Shown piece by piece: positions 50,755 to 61,633 of a DNA stretch of 64,000 nt. This stretch comes from Sorangium cellulosum (GTDB lineage Bacteria; Myxococcota_A; Polyangia; Polyangiales; Polyangiaceae), in NCBI RefSeq assembly GCF_002950945.1, contig NZ_CP012673.1:1116001-1180000 (forward strand), read 5' to 3'. The stretch's first letter is position 1. The number at the start of each line of letters is the position of its first letter. Below the pieces are notes generated by a model, which worked only from the letters and a program-made list of their open reading frames with translations, had not been told where the DNA came from and made no database searches. The translations under genes and the position numbers were made by a program.

Positions 50755-51264
50755 TCAGCGCACGAGCGATGAGAACGTGGGGATCGTCAGCCCCTCGGGC
50801 GCGGCGCCGACGCGGGCTCGCGGCACGGCGACGCCGTGGAGGTAGCGCCAGCCCTCGCCGTCGTGGAGGAAGTCCGAGAGCTCGACGAACGAGCGATCCG
50901 CGCCCTCCTCGAAGATCTTGGCGAGGAACAGCACCGACGCCGAGCTGCCGCTCTCGCGGCTGTCGAGGATCTTGAGCCCCCGGTACCGGTGCTGGTGGAT
51001 CGTCGCCTTGAGCTCGCGCACGACCACTTCCCGGTCGCGGCCCCGGTCGGTGTGGCCCATGTGCAGCGTGTTCCAGAGGTACACGGCGTCTCCGACGGCA
51101 AACGCGGCGTACCTGGAGCGCATCAGCGACACGGCGTCGGGCGCCTCGCGGTCGCCCAGATGGTACGGGGCGCAGCACTCGCGGTACGAGCGCCCCGAGC
51201 CGCATGGACACAGGCGGGAGAGGGTCCCCCTGCCAGGACGAACGTCTCGGGTCATCGCCGTCAT
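50755..51264 (-). CDS. YchJ/UPF0225-like SEC-C motif protein
   Basis: A 169-residue protein. An N-terminal SEC-C-type zinc motif (CPCGSGRSYRECCAPYHLG) is followed by the YchJ core (DAVSLMRSRYAAFAVGDAVYLWNTLH), then a cystatin/NTF2-like alpha/beta domain (VLFLAKIFEEGADRSFVELSDFL). It is a presumed metal-binding protein of unknown function, often linked to SecA-type motifs. The start at 51264 (MTAMTRD) is chosen as the first Met after the divergent lipoprotein region; an internal Met at 51255 is possible. Length matches the family. Confidence 0.88.
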   Translation of the reverse strand: MTAMTRDVRPGRGTLSRLCPCGSGRSYRECCAPYHLGDREAPDAVSLMRSRYAAFAVGDAVYLWNTLHMGHTDRGRDREVVVRELKATIHQHRYRGLKILDSRESGSSASVLFLAKIFEEGADRSFVELSDFLHDGEGWRYLHGVAVPRARVGAAPEGLTIPTFSSLVR

Positions 51265-51372
51265 GTACACGGGTTCGCGCCGCGGTGCAGCCGCCCGGGC
51301 GCCCCGCCGGCGGCCCCGGACCGGAACCCTCTTGCAAGGCGGCGGGAGCGACGGTAAGGCGGGCGGGAAGGT

Positions 51373-51840
51373 ATGCCCGCAGCGCGCGCCCACGCCGCGG
51401 CCCTCCTCCTCGTCCTCGCCCTGATGCTGGGGGGCTGCAAGCGCCGATACGCCATCGGCGACCACGTCCTCGTGACGTGGGAAGGCAACGTCTACCCGGC
51501 CGAGGTCATCGAGGTGGTGAGCCCGATGAAGTACAAGGTCCACTACCAGGGGTACGACGACATCTGGGATGAAGTTGTCTCCCGTGAGCGGATCCACGGC
51601 CTGGTCGAGGGCAACGTCGTCCACCCCGAGCCGCCGGCGAAGGTCCGGACCAAGGGGCTGCAGGCCTCCCAGACCAACGTTTACAAAATCGGCGACCGGG
51701 TGCGGGTCGAGTGGCACGGGCAGATGTACCCGGCCGTCGTCACGGGTATCGTCGGGCAGGAGCGTTACCGCATCCACTACGACGGCTACGGCCCGGAGTG
51801 GGACGAGACCGTCGGACTTTCCAGGATCCAGGCCAAGTAG
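51373..51840 (+). CDS. Lipoprotein with two chromo-barrel/Tudor-knot-like repeats
   Basis: A 155-residue protein: signal peptide with lipobox LALMLGGCKR, then two homologous ~50-residue modules, YAIGDHVLVTWEGNVYPAEV...YKVHYQGYDDIWDEVV and YKIGDRVRVEWHGQMYPAVV...YRIHYDGYGPEWDETV. The G-D-x-V-x-x-x-W, YPAxV, Y-x-(V/I)-HY-x-GY and WDE patterns are those of SH3-like Tudor-knot/chromo-barrel domains, best known from chromatin proteins. Here they are exported and membrane-anchored, so a role in binding envelope polymers or proteins is more likely. It is monocistronic, divergent from the YchJ-like gene, 175 bases before the EF-G gene. Confidence 0.82.
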   Translation: MPAARAHAAALLLVLALMLGGCKRRYAIGDHVLVTWEGNVYPAEVIEVVSPMKYKVHYQGYDDIWDEVVSRERIHGLVEGNVVHPEPPAKVRTKGLQASQTNVYKIGDRVRVEWHGQMYPAVVTGIVGQERYRIHYDGYGPEWDETVGLSRIQAK

Positions 51841-52015
51841 TTGGATTTGTCGCGACGATTCATTTTACCCCTGGCGCTTGGCATGGTGCCGAATTAAGAG
51901 CCGCGCCGAATTTCCGACCGGAAAGAGCGCATGAGTGCGCCCGCCTGGTCGGGTTGATGCGTGCCGCACGCCCTCCACGGGCACGCCCTCTCGGGTGCGC
52001 GGCGGGGAGCCTTCT

Positions 52016-54103
<2,088 letters not shown>

Positions 54104-54113
54104 GGGGGTCGGT

Positions 54114-55430
54114 ATGTACCGCAAAGAGGTGAACGAGCGGAGCCCCATGCGGGTCTTCGAGGGGTCGATGCACGGCGGCCTGGGACGCGGCAACGTCGGC
54201 GTCATCGTGTCGCGGCCCGGGGTGGGGAAGACGGCTCTGCTCGTGCAGATCGCGCTCGACGATCTGCTGCGGGATCGCAGGGTCCTGCACATCTCCCACG
54301 AGAACGCGGTCGACCACGTCCGCGCGTACTACGACGAGATCTTCCACGACCTCGCGCAGTCGATGCGGCTCGAGGAGCCGGAGGCCGTCCGGCTCGAGGT
54401 CGAGCGGCACCGGCAGATCTACTCGCACCTCGGGCACGTGAAGGCGTCGTCCGGCTCGCCCGAGCAGGCCGCGCGGCTGTGGATCGAGAAGATGCTCGAG
54501 ACGGTGGCGTTCGCGCGCGGCGTCGCGCACTTCGAGCCCGACGTGATCATCGTCGACGGCTTCGACGTGGCGGTCGCGTCGGAGGAGGCGATCGAGGCGC
54601 TCGGGCGCCTCGCGAAGGAGCGCTCCGCCGAGGTCTGGGTCGCGGCCCAGATCGAGGAGCCGGGCGCGCCGGGCAAGCTGCCGGCGCCGCTCGCGAAGAT
54701 CGAGCGCCACCTCAACGTGGTCGTGTACCTGCAGCCGGAGCGCGACGTGGTCCGGCTGCGGCTGCTCAAGGACCACGACAGCAAGGACCTCGCCGACCTT
54801 CACCTGCGGCTCGATCCGCACTCGATGCGGGTGATCGACGAGGACGTGCGCGCCCCGTCGGAGCGGCCGAAGGATCCCCGGCGCTTCCGCCTGCACTCGG
54901 GCGGCGCGAAGGGGGCGGAGGCCGAGTTCGGCGTGTGCGCCGAGCGCTGGGGGCTCCAGGAGCTGAACTACAGCTTCGAGGGCCACCGGCTGCTCGAGCG
55001 CCAGCGCGGCGTGGTCGTGCTCGGGGAGGACGAGCTGCGCAAGGGCGACTTCAGCCTCGTGTACGTGTCGCGCCGCCTCGGGCGCGTGCTGAGCGAGATC
55101 CCGCTCGTGCGCAACATCCTCCAGACGATTTGGCACCAGATCAACGCGGCCAGCCAGGTCTTCGTCGTGGGCACGCTCCAGGAGGACGGCACGGTGCGCG
55201 GCGGCACCGGCTGGGGCGCCGAGCTCGCGCGCCTCTGGAAGAAGCAGCTGTTCGTCTACGACCAGGAGCGGCGCAGCTGGTTCCGCTGGAGCGGCTCGGC
55301 CTGGGAGATCGCCCGGCAGCCGAGCATCACCAGCGAGAACTTCGCCGGCATCGGCACCCAGGAGCTCAACGAGCACGGCCGCGAGGCGATCCGGGATCTC
55401 TTCGCGCGGAGCTTCGGCGAGCCCGGCTGA
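54114..55430 (+). CDS. RecA/KaiC-like ATPase fused to a Rossmann-type C-terminal domain
   Basis: A 438-residue protein with a P-loop at residues 33-40 (SRPGVGKT), a helix ALLVQIALDDLL, the FHD/HISHEN region and a Walker B strand (DVIIVDGFD), as in RecA/KaiC/DnaB-type ATPases. From about residue 275 a second domain begins (ERWGLQELNYSFEGH, RGVVVLGEDELRKGDFSLVYVSRRLG). It continues with SQVFVVGTLQEDGTVRGGTG and GAELARLWKKQLFVYDQE. The strand-GG-T-G-x-G-x-E pattern recalls SLOG/LOG-like Rossmann domains that bind nucleotide derivatives; this is my inference. It follows the EF-G gene by ten bases on the same strand, so they are co-transcribed. Confidence 0.75.
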   Translation: MYRKEVNERSPMRVFEGSMHGGLGRGNVGVIVSRPGVGKTALLVQIALDDLLRDRRVLHISHENAVDHVRAYYDEIFHDLAQSMRLEEPEAVRLEVERHRQIYSHLGHVKASSGSPEQAARLWIEKMLETVAFARGVAHFEPDVIIVDGFDVAVASEEAIEALGRLAKERSAEVWVAAQIEEPGAPGKLPAPLAKIERHLNVVVYLQPERDVVRLRLLKDHDSKDLADLHLRLDPHSMRVIDEDVRAPSERPKDPRRFRLHSGGAKGAEAEFGVCAERWGLQELNYSFEGHRLLERQRGVVVLGEDELRKGDFSLVYVSRRLGRVLSEIPLVRNILQTIWHQINAASQVFVVGTLQEDGTVRGGTGWGAELARLWKKQLFVYDQERRSWFRWSGSAWEIARQPSITSENFAGIGTQELNEHGREAIRDLFARSFGEPG

Positions 55431-55535
55431 GGCGGCCGACGCGGCCGCGCCGACAGCGCGGCCGCGTCGTCAGCACGGCCGCGGCTGCGGGCGCGGCAGG
55501 TTCGCCGTTCCGGCGGACCCGCCGCGCCGCGCTGC

Positions 55536-55970
55536 TCAGGCCGCGTACTTCTGGATCAGCTGAGCGAGGCGGGGGACGGCTTCCTCGACGTTCTTCTTCG
55601 CCGAGCCGCGGAGCGTGTCGTAGGTGCTGCGCACCACGCCGCTCGTCGACGACTTCGCCTTCTCGTCGGTGATGCTGAGGAGCGCGTCGGCGACCCGCGA
55701 GCGGTTCGAGTTCAGGAAGCTGCTCGGGTTGCCGCTCTGCGTCGCCTCGTTCCAGAGGGGATCGAGCTTGTGGGCGAACTCGGGCAGCAGCTTCTCGACC
55801 ACCTGCCCGATGAAGCCGGGCTTGATGCCCTTCACGGCCTTGTAGCCGGCCTTGACGGCGAGGCCGGAGAGTCCGCCCTTGGACGCCACTTCCTCGTCGA
55901 CCAGCTTGCAGCAATCGGCGACGACCTGGGATTTCTTGCTCTCGTCGAGCAGCGTTTCGCTCAGACCCAT
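55536..55970 (-). CDS. DUF6918-family protein
   Basis: A 144-residue helical protein. The start at 55970 follows GGAGGAATCGAGA, a good ribosome-binding site, and gives the family-like opening MGLSETLLDESKKSQVVADC. The rest (LVDEEVASKGGLSGLAVKAG, YKAVKGIKPGFIGQVVEKLLPEF) matches what I recall of DUF6918, small cytoplasmic proteins of unknown function in actinobacteria and myxobacteria. No catalytic motif is visible. It is convergent with the ATPase gene and monocistronic. Confidence 0.75.
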   Translation of the reverse strand: MGLSETLLDESKKSQVVADCCKLVDEEVASKGGLSGLAVKAGYKAVKGIKPGFIGQVVEKLLPEFAHKLDPLWNEATQSGNPSSFLNSNRSRVADALLSITDEKAKSSTSGVVRSTYDTLRGSAKKNVEEAVPRLAQLIQKYAA

Positions 55971-56355
55971 TCTCGATTCCTCCGGGCGCGTCGGGGGCCG
56001 GACGCGGCCCCCCAACCCATGTCAGCGTGACCCCCGGCAGGGAGCCCCGACCTTGGTCGCGCGGACGTTCGGCCCGCTCCGACCACATCGAAGCGCGGCT
56101 CTTACCACGACGGCCCATGCGCAGGCATCGCAAGCGCCCGCCCGGAGAGCCCTTCGGCCCGGGACGGCGCGCGCGCCTAGCGGCCGTCCAGGATGCCGGC
56201 GCCGCGCTGTCCGGCGCTCGCCCCTCTGCCGCGGCCTCGTCGAGACCACGTGCACGATCGCCTCGGGCACGCCATGCTCGAATTGTAATTCAGATCACGT
56301 TTTGAGGTGGCGGGGCCTTGGCGCTGCCAGGCGGCGAGGCCTGCCGGGGGGGCTC
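55971..56355. promoter_or_regulatory. Divergent promoter region, DUF6918 / zinc-ribbon protein
   Basis: About 385 bases without a supported gene. The left edge carries the Shine-Dalgarno of the DUF6918 gene. The notable AT-rich patch TTGTAATTCAGATCACG (56282-56298), unusual in this genome, lies about 60 bases before the rightward gene and probably contains its promoter. Short Arg/Pro-rich frames in between look non-coding. Confidence 0.45.
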
Positions 56356-57300
56356 ATGGACGTCTACTGCGAAGTCTGCGGGATCGTCACCAGCGCTTCA
56401 GGCGACGCGCGCGGCGAGGGCGCGCGCGCATGCTGGGCTTGCGGCACGACGCTGCGCGCGCGCGGGAGGGGCGCGCGCAGGCCGCCGGCGGGCGTCGAGG
56501 AGCGCTCGCCCGTGGCCGCCGCCCCGGACCTCCCGGGGCAGAGCCGGCCCTTTGTGCCGCGCGACGACGACGATCCCACGATGATCGATCTCCGGTCGCT
56601 CGCGCTGAAGTCGTTTCTCGCGACGCTCCCCGCCCGGAACGGCGCGGCGGCCGCGCCGGCGCCGGCGCCGCTCGTCGCGGTCGACGCGCCGCCGAGCGTG
56701 AGCGACGTGCTGCGGGTGTACAACGCGCTCGCGCCGATCGCCGCGCCGCCACGCGCGCGCCGGGGGCCTCGCCTGCGCGTGCTCCTCGCGGCGTCCGCGG
56801 CCGGCGCGCTGGCGATCGCGGTGATGTTCGCGCTGGTCGCCGGCCACAGGTCGCGCGCGCGCGCGACCGGGAGCGCCCAGCTGCCCGGCGCGCAGCGCGG
56901 CCTCGCTCCGATGGGGGAGCTCGCGCGCAGCGTGAGCGCGCCGCGCGAGGCGCAGGGCCGCGCGAGCCCAGCGCCGCGCGCGCCCGAGGCGCCGGCGCCC
57001 GAGGTCGCGGCGGGCCGCGCCCGGTCCACCGAGGCCGCTGCGGCGCCGCCGCCGCGCGTCGAGGTGAAGCCAGGCGCCCGCGGCGCCTCCGCTGCCGGCG
57101 CCTCCGCTGCCGGCGCCCGCGCGCGCCCGGCGCGCCCGGCGTCGACGCTGCCTGCGCCGCCGCCCACGCAGCCCGCGCTCGAGGCGCCGCGGCCCCCGCG
57201 GCCGGTGTCGCTCGCCGACGCGCTCGCCGCTGCGGTCGCCGACCGCCCGCCGCCGCCGGCCGCCCCTGTGGCGCGGCCGCGCGAGGACGCCACGGAGTAG
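56356..57300 (+). CDS. Zinc-ribbon, single-pass membrane protein of unknown function
   Basis: A 314-residue protein starting at MDVYCEVCGI. Two CxxC pairs (CEVCG, CWACG) make an N-terminal zinc ribbon. A short conserved-looking cytoplasmic part follows (TMIDLRSLALKSFLATLPAR, SVSDVLRVYNALAPI). There is one membrane helix (VLLAASAAGALAIAVMFALV, about residue 140-160) and then 150 residues of Ala/Pro/Arg-rich low complexity ending in a short helix (SLADALAAAVADRP). The architecture is common among deltaproteobacterial proteins with a predicted zinc-ribbon start, some tied to signalling or motility. No function can be assigned. Confidence 0.7.
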   Translation: MDVYCEVCGIVTSASGDARGEGARACWACGTTLRARGRGARRPPAGVEERSPVAAAPDLPGQSRPFVPRDDDDPTMIDLRSLALKSFLATLPARNGAAAAPAPAPLVAVDAPPSVSDVLRVYNALAPIAAPPRARRGPRLRVLLAASAAGALAIAVMFALVAGHRSRARATGSAQLPGAQRGLAPMGELARSVSAPREAQGRASPAPRAPEAPAPEVAAGRARSTEAAAAPPPRVEVKPGARGASAAGASAAGARARPARPASTLPAPPPTQPALEAPRPPRPVSLADALAAAVADRPPPPAAPVARPREDATE

Positions 57301-57327
57301 TCGCGCCGGGCGCGCGCTCGGCGGACG

Positions 57328-60084
57328 TCAGCGTCGCGTGATCCCACGCCGCCGCCGCGCGAGGGCGGCCGCGACGACCGCCGCCGCGAGCAGCGACGAG
57401 GGAACCGCGCCCGCTGCGGGCGCGAGCCGGCAACCGCAGCCAGCGCCCTCTCGGGCGCTGCCTCCGCTGCCGCCCGCGCCGCCCGCGCCGCCATCGCCGC
57501 TTGCGCCACCGGAGCCGCCCGTCGCGCTCGCGCCACCGGAGCCGCCCGCGTCACCATCGCCGCCCGCGTCACCATCGCCGCCCGCGTCACCATCGCCGCC
57601 CGCGCCGCCCGCGCCGCCGCTGCCGCTCGCCGATCCGCCGCCCGCGCCGCCGCTCCCCCCGGCGCCCTCGTCGAAGTACGCGCCGCAGGCCGGCCCGACG
57701 CCCACGCCGTCGCGCGCCGCGAGCGCCAGCGCATACACGCCTGCGCCGAACCCGATCATGGGCGCGTTGAACTTGTACGTGCCGCTCGTCTCGTCGTACG
57801 TCTCCGCGATCGCGAGGTAGTTCGCGGCCGACTGGTCGAGCACCCACCGGAGCAGCCGATCGGCGCGCGCGCCGTCTCCCATGAGCCGCGCGGCGACCGC
57901 GCCGCGCAGATCGGTCACGACCCACTCGGCGCTGTCGTACTCGCTGCCCCACGGGCTCAGGTCGTCCGCGCCGGCGTGGTCGGTGCGATCGTCGTTCCGG
58001 GACCACCCCGCGCCGGCTCCGGTGCGCAGGTGCTCGTCGAGCCCGGCGAGCGTGGCCGCGGCGATGCGGCCGCGCGGGTCGAACAGGCCCATCGCGATCC
58101 CCTCGAGCACCGCCGCATCCCAGTAGCCCTCGCCCGAGGCGAGCTCCTCCAGGCTCGACGCGAGCGCGCCCGACGCGTCGGTGAGCCGCGCGGCGATCGC
58201 GGCGCGCAGCCGGTCCGCGGCGTCGCGGTACCGCGCGGCGCGGTCGGCCTCGCCGCGCCGCGCCGCGATCGCCGCGGCGTCGCAGAGGCCGCGCGCCGCG
58301 GTGATGCTCGTGTACGCGAACGACCTCTCGCGGCCGTGCCAGTGCGTCTCCCAGATCGACGAGTCCTTCCGGACGAGCCCGGTCTCCGGATCGATGAGCG
58401 CGACGATCGCGTCGGCGACCTTCGCCGACGTGGTGCTCCAGTGCGCGTCCACGAAGCCGGTGTCACCGGTGAGCTCCTCGTAACGGCCGAGCGCCCAGAG
58501 GAACAGGCCGAACCCGTCGAACTCCAGGTTCGGACCGAAGTCGTTGAAGTCGGTCTCCTCGACCCCGAAGCCGTGGTAGCGCACCAGGCTCATCTGGTAC
58601 GGGGGCATGTCGTACGAGGCGAGCTCGCTCCAGCCCTGGAAGCGGCCCGCCTCCGCGGTGAGGTAGTAGCTCAGCGCGTCGCGCGCCTCGGCCTGCATGC
58701 CGAGCGCGGCCATCGCCGCGGCGGCGTAGGCGCCGTCGCGGATCCACGCGACCGTCCACTCGCCCGGCGGGAGGCTCGCGAGCACGGCGCCGCGGCCGCG
58801 GTGCGCGATCGTGGCCGGGAGCGCGGCGCGGTCGCCGCCGAGCGTCGTGCCGAAGCGCGTGGCGCGCGGCTCGCCGTCCCGGGTCAGGTGCTCGCGCAGG
58901 AAGAAGTGGCCCTCGCGGACCTGCGCCATCCGGAGCATCACGGCCGACTGCCGGAGCAACGCCGTCTCCGCGGGCGTCGCCGACGGCGGCACCCGGAGCG
59001 CGCCCTGGAACGTGCGGTACACGTCGATCTCGCCCGCGACCACCTCCGCCGCGCCCCGCCCCCCGAGGTAGCCGTCGAGGGCGCTCTGCACGAGCGGCGC
59101 CGCGTCGTGCGACGGATCGCCGTGGTGCGCGAACGCCACGCCGACCCACCGCCGCTCGCCCGGGCCGAGGCGGCCGAGATCCCACTGGAACGCGCTCACC
59201 GAGCCGTCCGCGGTCGGCGCGCTCCCGTCGAGGTCCGGCAGGTCGGCGACGCCGCCGTCCTCGACGATCCGGTAGACGTTGAGGTCCGGCGGGCTGCCCG
59301 CGTGCGAGGCGCCGTGGCGCGCGACCGGCTCGAGGGCGCGCGCCACGACCACGCCCGCGAAGGCGCGCTCGAGGAAGTCGCGCCGGCCGGCGCTCCCGTC
59401 GTAGACGAGGGTCTCGCCCGACTCGCCGATGTCGCTCATCACGCCCGGGCGCCCGAAGCCGAGGTGGAAGTTGTGCAGCGAGAAGGCCGACACGCCCTCC
59501 GCCGCCTCGGCGCCCCGGTTCTCGATCCGCATCGCCATCACGAAGCCGGCCTGGCCGAGGCCCTGCGGCGCGAAGAAGAACTGCGCGCACTCGAGGTCGC
59601 CGACGCGCTGCACCATCGTGACCACGCCCGTGCCGCCGCGCTCGCCGTCGGTCCACCCGGCGTAGCCGCTCGCGTCGAAGTCGACGGGGACCCCGGTCAG
59701 CCACCGCTGCGCGCCGCCGGAGCGCAGCCCGAAATACGCGTCGTAGAGCAGGTCGCGCGTGCGCACGGCCTGCGGCTGGTCGCCGATCCAGACCTCCTCG
59801 CCGCGCGCGTCGAGCAGCGGCTCCTCGGTGGCGAACAGGTGCTCGCGGAAGTGGGTGAGCCGCGCCCGGCCGAGGTCGAGGAGCACCGCGCCGGAGCCGT
59901 TCGAGGAAGGCAGCTGGAGGAACGTGCGCTGCACCGGCACCTCGGCCCGCGCCGGGCCCGGGGCGGCGATCGCGGCCGCCGCCGCGCCGAGCGCCCAGGC
60001 CGCGGCCGCCCGCGCCCGGGCGGCGCGAGGCAGGCCAGATCGTTGGTGCTCCAATCGTTTGCGCCCTCGGGCCAGGAGAAGCAT
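57328..60084 (-). CDS. Secreted GH15-like glycoside hydrolase with MYXO-CTERM-like tail
   Basis: A 918-residue exported enzyme. A basic n-region and Ala-rich core end in APGPARAE (signal peptide). An N-terminal beta-sandwich domain precedes an (alpha/alpha)6 barrel with glucoamylase (GH15) hallmarks: GEWTVAWIRDGAYAAAAM, NLEFDGFGLFLWALG, SSIWETHWHGRERSFAYTS (general-acid Glu candidate) and SPWGSEYDSAEW. Substrate is presumably an alpha-glucan or related glycoside. After a Gly/Ser/Ala/Asp linker with GGDGDA repeats (18-bp DNA units), the C-terminus GCGCRLAP...LLAAAVVAAALARRRR resembles the MYXO-CTERM sorting signal: Cys motif, membrane helix, Arg cluster. The enzyme is probably retained or processed at the cell surface. 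Confidence 0.85.
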   Translation of the reverse strand: MLLLARGRKRLEHQRSGLPRAARARAAAAWALGAAAAAIAAPGPARAEVPVQRTFLQLPSSNGSGAVLLDLGRARLTHFREHLFATEEPLLDARGEEVWIGDQPQAVRTRDLLYDAYFGLRSGGAQRWLTGVPVDFDASGYAGWTDGERGGTGVVTMVQRVGDLECAQFFFAPQGLGQAGFVMAMRIENRGAEAAEGVSAFSLHNFHLGFGRPGVMSDIGESGETLVYDGSAGRRDFLERAFAGVVVARALEPVARHGASHAGSPPDLNVYRIVEDGGVADLPDLDGSAPTADGSVSAFQWDLGRLGPGERRWVGVAFAHHGDPSHDAAPLVQSALDGYLGGRGAAEVVAGEIDVYRTFQGALRVPPSATPAETALLRQSAVMLRMAQVREGHFFLREHLTRDGEPRATRFGTTLGGDRAALPATIAHRGRGAVLASLPPGEWTVAWIRDGAYAAAAMAALGMQAEARDALSYYLTAEAGRFQGWSELASYDMPPYQMSLVRYHGFGVEETDFNDFGPNLEFDGFGLFLWALGRYEELTGDTGFVDAHWSTTSAKVADAIVALIDPETGLVRKDSSIWETHWHGRERSFAYTSITAARGLCDAAAIAARRGEADRAARYRDAADRLRAAIAARLTDASGALASSLEELASGEGYWDAAVLEGIAMGLFDPRGRIAAATLAGLDEHLRTGAGAGWSRNDDRTDHAGADDLSPWGSEYDSAEWVVTDLRGAVAARLMGDGARADRLLRWVLDQSAANYLAIAETYDETSGTYKFNAPMIGFGAGVYALALAARDGVGVGPACGAYFDEGAGGSGGAGGGSASGSGGAGGAGGDGDAGGDGDAGGDGDAGGSGGASATGGSGGASGDGGAGGAGGSGGSAREGAGCGCRLAPAAGAVPSSLLAAAVVAAALARRRRGITRR

Positions 60085-60179
60085 CGGTGAAGTTTATCAG
60101 GAATGCTCGACGTCCCGGCGCGCCGGCTCGCCCGGGGCCGCTCAAAATGCTGCAACGCGCCCCCCGGCGTGGTAACGGC

Positions 60180-60734
60180 ATGCCCATGACAAAACTGCCT
60201 GCGTTGCTCCTCGTGGTCTCGGCGCCGCTCGCCGTCCTCGCGGCAGGTTGCGGCTCGGATCCGCCGCCGCCGGCGAACACCGCCGGCGACGTCGCGCCTC
60301 CTCCCCCTCCGGCGCAGACCGCCGCGCCTGCCCCGAAGCAGGACACGGCGAAGCCCACGAGCGGCTCGATCCGCATTGACGACAAGATCCTCAAGGCGTG
60401 CGGCGATCTGCCGACCGCCCGCTTCGCGTTCGACTCCACGTCCATCCAGGGCGAGGCGGCGACGGCGCTCGACGCGCTCGCGCGCTGCTTCGTCTCGGGT
60501 CCGCTCAAGGGCAAGGGGCTGAAGCTCATCGGCCACGCCGATCCGCGGGGCGAGACGGAGTACAACCTGGCGCTCGGCCAGAAGCGCGCCGGCAGCGTCG
60601 CGGAGTACCTCGCCACGAAGGGCCTGGAGCAGGGCCGCATCGCGACCTCGTCGAAGGGCGAGTTCGAGTCGTCGGGGACGGACGAAGAGGGCTGGGCGCG
60701 CGACCGGAAGGTCGACATCCTGCTGGCCGAGTGA
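60180..60734 (+). CDS. pal: OmpA-family peptidoglycan-associated lipoprotein (Pal)
   Basis: A 184-residue lipoprotein: signal LLVVSAPLAVLAAGC (lipobox), Pro/Ala linker, then the OmpA-like domain with ARFAFDSTSIQGEAATALDALA, the peptidoglycan-binding GHADPRGETEYNLALGQKRA and the C-terminal ARDRKVDILL. Outer-membrane Pal anchors the Tol system to peptidoglycan. Identity as Pal is supported by the tolQRAB genes downstream. The start could be 60180 or 60186 (MPMTK). It is placed first, before tolQ, with a 149-base gap that holds a GC hairpin and probably a separate tolQ leader. In most proteobacteria pal follows tolB. Confidence 0.88.
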   Translation: MPMTKLPALLLVVSAPLAVLAAGCGSDPPPPANTAGDVAPPPPPAQTAAPAPKQDTAKPTSGSIRIDDKILKACGDLPTARFAFDSTSIQGEAATALDALARCFVSGPLKGKGLKLIGHADPRGETEYNLALGQKRAGSVAEYLATKGLEQGRIATSSKGEFESSGTDEEGWARDRKVDILLAE

Positions 60735-60883
60735 GCGCCGCGCGCGCCGCGCGCGCCCGGGGTGTCGGACGATGTGAAGAGTAGGGCCACGGCCAGTGCT
60801 TCCGGGCAGCAGAGGGGGCCGGGGCCACAGCCCGCACGGAACAGGGGACCGCGCGCGCGGATCCCCTGAGTGAAGAGATCGAT

Positions 60884-61624
60884 ATGGCCTTCCTGCAGAG
60901 CGCCCCCGAGGCGGCGACCGCGGTCCCGATCAAGCTCGATCCCGTCTCCCTGGTCCTCCACGCTTCCGGTCCAGTCTTCCTGGTCGTCTGGTCGCTGGTC
61001 CTCGCGGCCGTCCTCGTCTGGGTGATCGCCGTGCTCAAGATGCTCCAGCTGGCGCGGCTCTCCTCCATGGAGGCGCGGTTCGAGCAGGAGTCGGCGCAGG
61101 CCCACTCGTCCGAGCAGCTGTTCGCGCTCGCGCAGCGGCACGCGGACGCCCCGGGCGCGCGCGTGGTGCTCGAGCTCAGCCGCCGGGTCGGGGGCAGCCG
61201 GCTGCTCGACTCGATCGCGAAGCGGGCGATCGTCACCGAGTCGCAGCGGGCGAACACGCTCATGCCGACGCTCTCGTCGATCGCGGCGGCGTCCCCGTTC
61301 ATCGGGCTGTTCGGCACCGTCTACGGGATCATGGACGCGTTCCTCCGGATCGGTCAGCAGAAGAGCGCGTCGCTGCCCGTCGTCGCCCCGGCGATCGGCG
61401 AGGCGCTCATCGCGACCGCGATCGGCCTGTTCGCCGCGATCCCGGCCGTCATCGCCTACAACGCGCTCAACAAGCGCATCGACGACCTGCTCGCGGCGCT
61501 CGAGGCCGCGAGCGAGGGCTGGGTGGAGATCGCGTCGCTCTCCGCGCGGGGAACGCAGGACACCATCCCGCTGGCGCTCCAGCGGACGACCGACCGGCCC
61601 ACGCCGGTGATGCCGCGCAGCTGA
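60884..61624 (+). CDS. tolQ: TolQ/ExbB-type proton channel subunit
   Basis: A 246-residue inner-membrane protein with three helices: one near the N-terminus ([22 protein letters not shown]) and two in the C-terminal half ([22 protein letters not shown] and [22 protein letters not shown]). The [10 protein letters not shown] and [16 protein letters not shown] motifs are diagnostic of the MotA/TolQ/ExbB family. With TolR it converts proton motive force into movement of TolA. It is followed after 9 bases by tolR. Confidence 0.95.
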   Translation: MAFLQSAPEAATAVPIKLDPVSLVLHASGPVFLVVWSLVLAAVLVWVIAVLKMLQLARLSSMEARFEQESAQAHSSEQLFALAQRHADAPGARVVLELSRRVGGSRLLDSIAKRAIVTESQRANTLMPTLSSIAAASPFIGLFGTVYGIMDAFLRIGQQKSASLPVVAPAIGEALIATAIGLFAAIPAVIAYNALNKRIDDLLAALEAASEGWVEIASLSARGTQDTIPLALQRTTDRPTPVMPRS

Positions 61625-61633
61625 GGGATCGCC

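Noticed and set aside
56027..56305. Short gene in the DUF6918/zinc-ribbon spacer
   Set aside because: Arg/Pro-rich, without a ribosome-binding site, and overlapping the likely promoter region.
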